Source: Pseudomonadota bacterium
GTDB lineage: Bacteria; Pseudomonadota; Alphaproteobacteria; Reyranellales; Reyranellaceae
DNA length: 14,639 nt
Direction: 5' to 3'
NCBI GenBank assembly: GCA_023386865.1
Contig: JAEWIV010000180.1
Location: 1 to 14,639 of the forward strand
The notes beneath the pieces are model-generated. The model worked only from the letters and a program-made list of their open reading frames with translations, had not been told where the DNA came from and searched no databases. The stretch's first letter is position 1. Each line of letters begins with the position of its first letter. Shown piece by piece: positions 5,272 through 12,878 of the stretch. A program made the translations under genes and the position numbers.

Positions 5272-7652
5272 CCGACGACACCATCTGCCCGTGCGAGGGC
5301 TTCACCCATCCGGCGACCGTCTCCAACCTGCCGGGGCTCGCCCATGTGCGCTACCGCGCCGGCGACTTCCGCAGCTTTCGCCGTGCCCTGCTGCAACGCG
5401 CCGCGACGGAGACGGCGCTCGCACCGTGGCTGCCGAACGGACGTGGCGACTTGCTGCTGCAGATCCCCGAATGGTGGGCCTACGTCGCCGATGTGCTGAC
5501 GCTCTACAACGAGCGCAGCCTCAACGAGAGCCTGCTCGGCACCGCCACGCTCGACGAGAGCGTACGCGCCCTCATCCGCCTCCTGGGCTACAGGCCGCGT
5601 CCCGGCATCGCGGCGTCGGCCAGGATCGGCGCCCTGCTGGGCGGCCGACAGGGCGTCAGCCTGCCGGCCGGCTTCGCCGTCGACAGCAAGCCCGCGCCCG
5701 GCAAGCAGCCGCAGACCTACGAGACGACTGAAGCGATCTCGCTGTCGCTGCCCGACGCCGTGCCGGCACAGCCGCCGAGCCAGCTCGCCGGCGCCGGCGG
5801 CCGGCTCTACCTCCAGGGAACCGTCACCGACATCGAGGCCGGCGATTTCCTGATCCTGGTGCAGAACGGCCAGGCGGCGAGCAACGGCATGCTGCTGCAG
5901 GTCGCCGGCACGCACAACGACAAGGACGCGGTGGACGCACCCTTCACCGAGATCACCCTCGAAGGTGCGCCGGCGCTGCCCAATGCGGCAGCCTCCGGCT
6001 ACCGGCTGCTGCGCAGCCGCCGCAGCAGCGGCCTGTGGAAGTTCTCCACCACGATCAACCTGATCTCATCGCCTCTCGAGCTCGAAAGCGTCGATCGCAC
6101 GGTGAAGGCCGGCGACCCCTTCCTGCTGACCGCGCCCGGCACGGCGCTGTCTCCGGTTCTGCGCGCCGTGACCGGGACGACCGAAAGCGTCTGGTACGCC
6201 AACGGCAACGGCTGGACGGCGCCCACCGATCCCGAAATTCCGATCGGCCTGCCGCACACGCGGCTGTCCCACGCCGGCGGCTTCAATTCGACCACCTGGA
6301 ACAACAACAAGGACAAGGTGAAGGTCCTGCTCGACTGGGAGCCGGCCGGCGCCTTGCGCGACCGGCCGGTGACGAGCTTCTCCGGCACGCCGCTGGCCCT
6401 GGTCGCGACCAGGTCCCAGCCCTTCCGGGTCGGCGCCAACCAGACCGTGCTGATCGAGGACGCCGATGGCCGCGGCGCGCTTGCCAAGGCTACCGTCGCC
6501 GACAGCACGCCGGGGCAGCTCCAGATCGTGTCCTTCCTCGGCGCCGCACCGACGGCCGCGGCGCCGCTGAAGGCGCCGCTCAAGGTGCTGCATAACGTGA
6601 TCGAGATCGGCCACGGCAAGAGCGTGTCGGCCGAGATACTGGGCAGCGGCGATGCCACCCTGGCCGGCCAGTCCTTCGGGCTGAAGAAGGCGCCGCTCAC
6701 CTACCTGGCGGCCGGCGATCGCTACAAGAGCACGCTGAAGATCTACGTCAACGGCGTCGCCTGGACGGAAGTCGAGAGCTTCTACGGCCAGCCGCACGAC
6801 GCCACCGTGTTCGTGACCCGCGAGGACGACGAACAGAAGACCCACGTCGTCTTCGGCGACGGCACGAACGGGGCGCGCCTGCCGACCGGGCACGACAATG
6901 TCGTCGCCAGATATCGCTTCGGCAGCGGCGCCGACGCGCCGGCGGCAGGCGCCCTGACCGTCATCGCCAAGCCCTACCCCGGCCTGCGCGCGCTTCGACA
7001 TCCGGTTGCCGGCGGCGGCGGCAGCGATCCCGATCCGGCCAATCAGATCCGTCGCTACGCGCCGCGATCGGTCCTGACCTTCGGGCGCGCCATATCGGCC
7101 GACGACTACGAGGCGATCGCGAGCCGCGCGCCGGGCGTGAAGCGCGTCCGCGCGATCTACGGCTGGGATGCGCAGGACCAGCGCGCGACGGTGAAGCTGC
7201 ATGTCGGCGACGACCCCGCCGCGGTCGACAGCGCCCGCGAAGCATTGCGACTCAGCGCCGATCCCAACCGCGCCGTGAGCGTTCTGCCGGCGACGCCGGT
7301 GCCGATCGGCATCGGCGTGCTGATCCGGGTGTCGGCCGATCGGATCGCCGCCGACGTCGTCGCCCAGGTTCGCGAAGCCCTGCTCGATGCCGACCGCGGG
7401 CTGTTCGGCGACAACCGCATCCGCATCGGCGAGGGCATCTACTTCAGCCAACTGTCGGCGGCCTGTCTCGGCGTCCCAGGCGTCGAGGCGATGCCGCTCG
7501 CGCTGTTCCTGCTGAGCCGGCCCGATCCGGTGACCGGCCTGTGGTGGATCTTCTCGGGCTGGCAGCCGCGCATCTCGGTCACCGAGGGCGAGTTCCTGCA
7601 GCCCGCTCCGCAATGGGTTGCCGTCATTCCGGAGACACCCGTCAATGTCTGA
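5268..7652 (+). CDS. gpJ-like baseplate wedge protein, second copy (putative baseplate assembly protein, Afp12-like position)
   Basis: A 794-residue protein; ATG at 5268 overlaps the previous TGA (ATGA), with GGAAGG at 5256-5261. It opens with ICPCEGF, then a helical block, PEWWAYVADVLTLYNERSLN followed by ESLLGTATLDESVRALIRLL (residues about 67-107). This block is equivalent to the ADFGMVMLEAFSAVGDEFSYLQD block of the neighbour. Residues 110-520 are a long beta-rich middle (VSLPAGFAVDSK, LYLQGTVTDIEAGDFLILV, LKIYVNGVAWTEVESFYGQ). VVFGDGTNGARLPTGHDNVV (about 527) and ANQIRRYAPRSVLTFGRAIS then ADDYEAIASRAPGVKRVRAI (about 590-630) are strong Baseplate_J signatures, followed by VRISADRI-like ferredoxin strands. 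Overall the two J-type proteins share architecture but little sequence, so they are ancient paralogues and not a recent duplication. Probable heterodimer partner of the first copy in the wedge. Confidence 0.85.
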   Translation: MTDDTICPCEGFTHPATVSNLPGLAHVRYRAGDFRSFRRALLQRAATETALAPWLPNGRGDLLLQIPEWWAYVADVLTLYNERSLNESLLGTATLDESVRALIRLLGYRPRPGIAASARIGALLGGRQGVSLPAGFAVDSKPAPGKQPQTYETTEAISLSLPDAVPAQPPSQLAGAGGRLYLQGTVTDIEAGDFLILVQNGQAASNGMLLQVAGTHNDKDAVDAPFTEITLEGAPALPNAAASGYRLLRSRRSSGLWKFSTTINLISSPLELESVDRTVKAGDPFLLTAPGTALSPVLRAVTGTTESVWYANGNGWTAPTDPEIPIGLPHTRLSHAGGFNSTTWNNNKDKVKVLLDWEPAGALRDRPVTSFSGTPLALVATRSQPFRVGANQTVLIEDADGRGALAKATVADSTPGQLQIVSFLGAAPTAAAPLKAPLKVLHNVIEIGHGKSVSAEILGSGDATLAGQSFGLKKAPLTYLAAGDRYKSTLKIYVNGVAWTEVESFYGQPHDATVFVTREDDEQKTHVVFGDGTNGARLPTGHDNVVARYRFGSGADAPAAGALTVIAKPYPGLRALRHPVAGGGGSDPDPANQIRRYAPRSVLTFGRAISADDYEAIASRAPGVKRVRAIYGWDAQDQRATVKLHVGDDPAAVDSAREALRLSADPNRAVSVLPATPVPIGIGVLIRVSADRIAADVVAQVREALLDADRGLFGDNRIRIGEGIYFSQLSAACLGVPGVEAMPLALFLLSRPDPVTGLWWIFSGWQPRISVTEGEFLQPAPQWVAVIPETPVNV

Positions 7653-10071
7653 GGATCGCGATCGCTACGAAACCTATTACGCCGCACGGCTGTGGAGCCT
7701 GCTGCCGGGCATCTATCGCACGCTCGATTCGGACGACGACGACACGCCCGGTCCGCTGCGCGAGCTGGTCGGCCGCGTCGGCACGCAGATGGCGGTCGTG
7801 CGCCGCAGCATCGACCGCATGTGGGAAGACCAGTCGATCGAGACCTGCGACGACTGGCTCATTCCCTACATCGGCGAGATCCTGGCGACCAACATCGTCG
7901 CCGGCCTCGATGCGCGGGCGCAGCGGTTGGACGTCGCCAAGACCATCTATTACCGGCGGCGCAAGGGCACGCTCGCCATTCTCGAGGAGATCGCCGCCGA
8001 CATCACCGGATGGAATGCGCGGGCCGTCGAGTTCTTCACGCGCCTTGCCCGCACGCGCCATCTGTTCGATCCCGAGATCGGCGTCGACCCGGGGCAGGCC
8101 GTCATCGAGGGCCTGCGCGGCGCCCGCAGCCTCACCGCGCGCGGCGGCTTCGCCGACCTTCGCCATGCCACGGCCGCGACCGAATCGGCCACCGCCTTCG
8201 ACGAATTCTTCCACACGGCCGACTTCCGCCGCGGCGCCGATCGCAGCGGATGGCACGGCATCCCCAAGCTGGGCATCTTCCTGTGGCGGCTGAAGAGCTT
8301 CGACTGTCCGCCGACGACTCCGGTCGAGCACGCTCTGTGCCCCGGCCAGTTCACCTTCGACCCGACCGGCCGCGAGATCGCGCTGTTCGCCGACGACATG
8401 CGCAACAAGGACCAGTATGGCGACGCCTGGGTGACGCCGGATGAGTGGATGCTGCCGACGCCGATCGGCCGGCCGCTGTTTGCCCAGGAGAGTGCCAATC
8501 TCTATCCGCCGGCAGATCCGTCGTCGCTGGCGGTCCTGCGCGTCTCCGGCCCGCTCGAGGACGTCCTGCCGCTGGCTGACGTCGATATCGATCCCGAACG
8601 TGGCCGGCTGCGCCTGCTCGCGGCCCTGCCGGCCGGCGCGGTGCCGCGCGTGCGCTATCACTATGGCTTCTCGTCGGAGATCGGCGCCGGTCCCTACGAT
8701 CGGCGCGCCCTCGGCGAGACGCTGCCGGACGTGGTGATGCCGCAGCAACCGCCTGTCAGCGGCGGCGGCAACGCGCTCGCGACCGCGCTTGGCGGATTGC
8801 CGGCTCCGGCCACGGCGACCGTGCCGATCGCCGATTCGCTGACCTATGACGGACCCGCCGACCTTGCCGCCGTGGAGAACCTCTTGCTGCAAGGCGGCCA
8901 GAACCAGCGTCCGGTCATCCGCCGCACGGCCACGCCGTGGATCCTGACCGGGGCCTCGCCGACCGCGCACCTGACGCTCGAAGGTCTGCTGTTGAGCGGC
9001 GGCGATATCGTCCTGCGCGGCGCGTTCGATACGGTCGAGCTGTTCTGCACGACCCTCGATCCCGGCGAAGCGCTCGATGCCGGTGGGGCCGTGCCCCGCA
9101 GCATCGACGACCGGCCCCTCATGCCGACGACCCTGTGGATCGAAGGCGTGGTGAACACCGTGCGCCTGCGCCGTTCGATCACCGGACCGATCCGCACCCG
9201 CGGCCCGGGCAAGATCCTGCGCATCGAGCTGATCGATTCGATCGCACAAGGCGTCCGCAATACCGGGTTCGGCGCCTTTGCGGCCGCCGAGATCGCCGAC
9301 CCCAGGCATCTCGCCATCCGATGGAAGAGCGGCAGCGATCCGTTCACCACGTTCCTGCGCGCGGGTTTTGCCGCGCCGCTGCAGGCGGCACTTGCCGCCT
9401 ACAACCAGGCGACGCAGCCTGACGCTGCCCTGACCGGGTTGCTCGTCGCCGGGCTGAATGCCGCGCAGGCGGTGAGCCCCCTCTATACGGCCGCCCGTTT
9501 CGCTCACCTGCCGCTGCCGCCAGACCTGGTCGCCGCGGCGCTGGCCGGCCCAACCGGCGCGGCGCTGGCGCGGGTCAACCGTTTGCTGCTCGAGGCGGCC
9601 TACCCGGTGGCGCTGGCGCCGGCGTCGGTGGCCAGCGTCGAGGCCGAGGTCAGCCTGGAGCGCAGCACCGCTCTCGGCTCGGTGTTCGCCCATCGCATCA
9701 GTGCCAGCGAGTCGCTGATCGCCGGCTTCGGACGCGCCAGCGACATCCAGCGCGGCTGCGTGCGCTTCTCCGGCTACGGCGTCGGCAGCCGCCTGCACCA
9801 GCCTTACGAGAGCGTCGCCTTGCGCGGGCCGGCGGCCCTGTTCGTCAGCCAGCGCTTCGGGGAGCCGGGCTACGCCCAGCTCAGCCGCTACGCCGATCGT
9901 GAGATCGTCAATGGCGAGCCGGGCGCCAGCGTGCTGGCGGGCGCGCAGGACGGATCGGAAATGGGCGCGTTCGCGCGCGAGCGCAACGCCGTCAAGGAGC
10001 GCGGCCTCCAGCTCAAGCTGCGCGAATACATGCCGGTCGGGCTGACGCCCGTCCTGATCTACGCAACATAG
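7645..10071 (+). CDS. gpI-like tail protein with large beta-rich C-terminal region (tail_TIGR02242-like)
   Basis: An 808-residue protein; ATG at 7645 overlaps the previous stop by eight bases, with GGAG at 7631-7634. Residues 1-140 carry the phage tail protein I-like helical domain: LWSLLPGIYRTLDSDDDD, ETCDDWLIPYIGEILATNIV, DVAKTIYYRRRKGTLAILEE, then IAADITGWNARAVEFF. Residues 165-225 contain DLRHATAA, FHTADFR and WHGIPKLGIFLWRLKSF; residues about 310-350 contain ADVDIDPERGRLRLL and YHYGFSSEIGAGPYDRR. All of these are familiar in the long eCIS tail-protein-I-like proteins. From about 385 the sequence becomes repeated short strands (LTLEGLLLSGGDIVLRGAFD, VELFCTTLDPGE, LWIEGVVNTVRLRRSIT) compatible with a beta-helix. 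An Ala/Leu-rich helical stretch (about 565-660) interrupts it, and the conserved ending has QRGCVRFSGYG, PGYAQLS and AQDGSEMGAF. It likely bridges the J wedge to outer baseplate or fibre. Confidence 0.82.
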   Translation: MSEDRDRYETYYAARLWSLLPGIYRTLDSDDDDTPGPLRELVGRVGTQMAVVRRSIDRMWEDQSIETCDDWLIPYIGEILATNIVAGLDARAQRLDVAKTIYYRRRKGTLAILEEIAADITGWNARAVEFFTRLARTRHLFDPEIGVDPGQAVIEGLRGARSLTARGGFADLRHATAATESATAFDEFFHTADFRRGADRSGWHGIPKLGIFLWRLKSFDCPPTTPVEHALCPGQFTFDPTGREIALFADDMRNKDQYGDAWVTPDEWMLPTPIGRPLFAQESANLYPPADPSSLAVLRVSGPLEDVLPLADVDIDPERGRLRLLAALPAGAVPRVRYHYGFSSEIGAGPYDRRALGETLPDVVMPQQPPVSGGGNALATALGGLPAPATATVPIADSLTYDGPADLAAVENLLLQGGQNQRPVIRRTATPWILTGASPTAHLTLEGLLLSGGDIVLRGAFDTVELFCTTLDPGEALDAGGAVPRSIDDRPLMPTTLWIEGVVNTVRLRRSITGPIRTRGPGKILRIELIDSIAQGVRNTGFGAFAAAEIADPRHLAIRWKSGSDPFTTFLRAGFAAPLQAALAAYNQATQPDAALTGLLVAGLNAAQAVSPLYTAARFAHLPLPPDLVAAALAGPTGAALARVNRLLLEAAYPVALAPASVASVEAEVSLERSTALGSVFAHRISASESLIAGFGRASDIQRGCVRFSGYGVGSRLHQPYESVALRGPAALFVSQRFGEPGYAQLSRYADREIVNGEPGASVLAGAQDGSEMGAFARERNAVKERGLQLKLREYMPVGLTPVLIYAT

Positions 10072-10076
10072 GGGGA
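10071..10076 (+). promoter_or_regulatory. Weak Shine-Dalgarno GGGGGA before the DUF6519-like gene
   Basis: GGGGGA begins at the last base of the preceding TAG and ends six bases before the ATG at 10083. It is the only purine-rich site available for this start. Confidence 0.4.
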
Positions 10077-10082
10077 CCGGCC

Positions 10083-12878
10083 ATGGTCGCAGATCGTGCC
10101 AGACTGACCTACACGCCGGCGCGGCAGTACCGCGAGGTCGTCAGCCAGCAGGGCCGCGTGACCCTGGAGGCCGACGTCAACGAGGCCGGCCGCATCTCGA
10201 GCGAGTCGACCCGCCAGAATGCGCTGGACTTCGTCGGCCCCGTCGGCACGCCGGACGACGGCTATGCCGTCAGCGTATCGGGCAGCACCGACCTCAGTAT
10301 CGGACCGGGCACGATGTATGTCGGCGGGCTGCGCCTCCAGCTGTCGACAGCCGTGCTGCAGAGCGCGCAGCCGGAATGGCGCGACACGGCAACCGATCCG
10401 CTCTGGATCCCGCCGGGCGACGGCGATCTCACTGCCTCGCTCGCCCTGCTGGCGATCGAGCAGGAGATCACCGCCGTCGAGGATCCGGCATTGCGCGAGG
10501 TCGCCCTGGGCGGGCCGGACAGCGCCGCCCGCACGCGCATCCTGCAACGCTTCCTGCTGATGCCGGGCGCGGCGACGACATGCGACACCGCGGTGGCCCA
10601 GCTCGCGAGCTTCTGGGAGGCCCGCGGCCGGACCTACAATGCAGCGGCAGCCATGCTCGAGCCACGCTCCAGGCTCAAGGTGACGACGCTCAGCACGCCG
10701 CCCGCGGCCTCGCCCTGCGATCCGCCTTCCCAGAGCGGCTATCTCGGCGCCGACAACCAGCTCATCCGGGTGCAGATCACCGCCTACAACCCGTCAACGC
10801 AGACCGGCCGCCTGCTGTGGGGCTGGCACAACGCTTCGACCCTCTACCGCTGCACGCCGAAGGATGCGACGACGGTGGAGCTGGCCCGCCGCCCGATCGC
10901 ACCCGAGTTCGCGCCAGCCACCAATCAGGCTGTCCAGCTGCTGATGCCCGCCGCCGCACTCGGCGAAGGCGCGATCTCGGCCGCGCTGGTCGGTCACGTC
11001 GCGACCCTCACCGCGCCCTACCAGCCCGACACGCGGCTGGTCACCCTGCCGGCGGCGACGCCGCTGCCGCTGCCCTACCGCACGCCGCCCGACAACATGC
11101 CGCTCTTCCTGCGCCTGTGGCAGGAGGACAAGCCATTCACCCTGGGCAACGCCGTCGAGCTCACCGGGACGGGGCTCGCCGTGACGATCACGGCTTCGAC
11201 CGGCAACGTCGTCTCGGTCGGCGACTATTGGTCGATCGCGGTGCGTCCGCAGACACCGAACGCCGTCTATCCGGAACGTCTGCTGGCCGCGCCCCAGCCG
11301 CCGGATGGGCCGCGCGAATGGCTCTGTCCGCTGGCCGTCGTGCGCCGCACCGGCCGCACCTGGCAGAGCCTGGACGACTGCCGCCTGCCATTCGACAACC
11401 TGGTCGAGCTGACGGCGCGGCAGCCGGGCGGCGACAGCTGCTGCTGCATCACGGTCAAGCCCGAGCAGGCCAAGGAACTGCAGAAACTCATCGACAAGCT
11501 TGCTGCCCAGGAAGCCATGGGCGCCGTCGTCCGTTTCGAGCCCGGCGTCTATGCCCTGCCGAAGCCGCTCGCCATCACCGAGCGCCATCGCGGACTGGTG
11601 CTCGAGAGTTGCAGCGGGGCGCGTGTCCAGATCCGCGCAGCCAAGGACTCGCCCGACTTCCTGCGAGGGTTGATCCTCATGCCGCGGGCGTCGCAAGTGA
11701 CGCTGCGCGGGCTGGAATTCCTGGTGCCCTTCGCGGATCCGGCGTCGGATCCGCTGTTGCAGCGACTGAAGGAGTTGAACCTGCCGTCGATCGACGTGGG
11801 GATCGGCGTGCACATCGTCGGCAATACGATCGGCAGGCCGGTCAACGCCGATTCGTCGCGGGACATCCTCATCGAGCGCTGCGTCTTCGTGTTTCCACCG
11901 GGCGACGCGGTGCTGGGCGCGGCCATCCTCGGGCGCGAGCAGCTCGTCGGCTTGGAGATCCGCGGCTGCCGCTTCACCGTCCAGGCCAAGGACGGCGGCC
12001 CGTCCCCCATCGTCGCCGGCCTCCTGATCGTGCCGACCGAGGAGCCCGGACAGAACTTCCGGGCATCGCCGCACCCCCTCTCGCTGGTGGTCGAAGGCAA
12101 CGAGTTCTCGAGCCTGTCGTTCGGCGCGCTGATCGCCGGCCTCGCCGGCGACGTCGCGGTCCGCAGCAACGCCGCCGACAACTGCTTCTGCCCGGTGGCG
12201 GTGATGGCGCTGCAGGCGTTCGTGCCGCGCTGGATGGAACTCGCCAAGCAACCGCCCGGCGTCTCGACCCTTGATCCGGGGTTTTCGCTGACCAAGGCTT
12301 TCAACGACATCTTCGTCACCGACCAGCGGGTCACGGCCATCCTGGAACTCGCGCCGCTGATACCGACCATCGTCAAGCCGACGCCGCCGTCCGATCTGCC
12401 GTCCCAGGCGCCGATGCGCCTGGATATCGCGGGCAACCGGCTGGTGAGCCGCGCGGTCGATCGCTTCGCCAGCCAGCCGTCCGGCCCTGCGCTCTATGTC
12501 TGGGACATGGCCGGCGAGAGGCTCGGGCTGGTGACGGTGAGGGGCAATACGTGCGCCAACCAGTCGCTTCAGGCGGCGACCATGATGGCGCTCATGGCCG
12601 ATCGGATGTCCATCACCGGCAACCTGATGACCAACGACGCGCCCGATCCCGGCGGTACCGACTCGCCCGGCAAGGCACGCATGGCGCTGATCGTGGTGCC
12701 CGGCGGGCGGGTCGAATCCAAGGGCTTCAAAACCACGGTCAACGTGTTCGCGGTCGCCGGCAACACCATGCTCGGCCGCTCCAACCTGCAGCATTGGAAT
12801 CGGGCGGAATGGGCGAGCCGCTTGCCCTCCGGCATGCAGTCGATCGGCGCCTGGGACTTCTTCAACACCGAGGCCTAG
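10083..12878 (+). CDS. DUF6519-like protein with C-terminal right-handed beta-helix; candidate outer baseplate or host-contact protein
   Basis: A 931-residue protein, eleven bases behind the gpI-like gene. Residues 1-90 show the motif set I associate with DUF6519 proteins of eCIS loci: ARLTYTPARQYREVVSQQGR, VTLEADVNEAGRISS, and GTMYVGGLRLQ. Residues about 91-440 include LTASLALLAIEQEITAVEDP and several beta segments (NQLIRVQITAYN, RLLWGWHNASTLYR, WSIAVRP). At 452-456 stands SCCCI, followed by a short helix (QAKELQKLIDKLAAQEAMGA) and then the start of a pectate-lyase-type beta-helix: VRFEPGVYALPKPLAITERH, GLVLESCSGARVQIRA, VTLRGLEFLV, ILIERCVFVF, GLEIRGCRFTV, LSLVVEGNEFSSLSFGALIA, LDIAGNRLV, VTVRGNTC, MSITGNLMTND, NVFAVAGNTMLG. 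Such helices occur in tailspikes and carbohydrate-binding or -cleaving proteins. No catalytic triad can be assigned from sequence alone. The fibre-like role is inferred from fold and position after gpI. Confidence 0.78.
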   Translation: MVADRARLTYTPARQYREVVSQQGRVTLEADVNEAGRISSESTRQNALDFVGPVGTPDDGYAVSVSGSTDLSIGPGTMYVGGLRLQLSTAVLQSAQPEWRDTATDPLWIPPGDGDLTASLALLAIEQEITAVEDPALREVALGGPDSAARTRILQRFLLMPGAATTCDTAVAQLASFWEARGRTYNAAAAMLEPRSRLKVTTLSTPPAASPCDPPSQSGYLGADNQLIRVQITAYNPSTQTGRLLWGWHNASTLYRCTPKDATTVELARRPIAPEFAPATNQAVQLLMPAAALGEGAISAALVGHVATLTAPYQPDTRLVTLPAATPLPLPYRTPPDNMPLFLRLWQEDKPFTLGNAVELTGTGLAVTITASTGNVVSVGDYWSIAVRPQTPNAVYPERLLAAPQPPDGPREWLCPLAVVRRTGRTWQSLDDCRLPFDNLVELTARQPGGDSCCCITVKPEQAKELQKLIDKLAAQEAMGAVVRFEPGVYALPKPLAITERHRGLVLESCSGARVQIRAAKDSPDFLRGLILMPRASQVTLRGLEFLVPFADPASDPLLQRLKELNLPSIDVGIGVHIVGNTIGRPVNADSSRDILIERCVFVFPPGDAVLGAAILGREQLVGLEIRGCRFTVQAKDGGPSPIVAGLLIVPTEEPGQNFRASPHPLSLVVEGNEFSSLSFGALIAGLAGDVAVRSNAADNCFCPVAVMALQAFVPRWMELAKQPPGVSTLDPGFSLTKAFNDIFVTDQRVTAILELAPLIPTIVKPTPPSDLPSQAPMRLDIAGNRLVSRAVDRFASQPSGPALYVWDMAGERLGLVTVRGNTCANQSLQAATMMALMADRMSITGNLMTNDAPDPGGTDSPGKARMALIVVPGGRVESKGFKTTVNVFAVAGNTMLGRSNLQHWNRAEWASRLPSGMQSIGAWDFFNTEA
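12870..12873 (+). promoter_or_regulatory. Shine-Dalgarno core GAGG for the GTG-started methyltransferase-like gene
   Basis: GAGG ends five bases before the GTG at 12879, which follows the preceding TAG without a gap. The arrangement supports the GTG start and re-initiation after the upstream gene. Confidence 0.5.
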
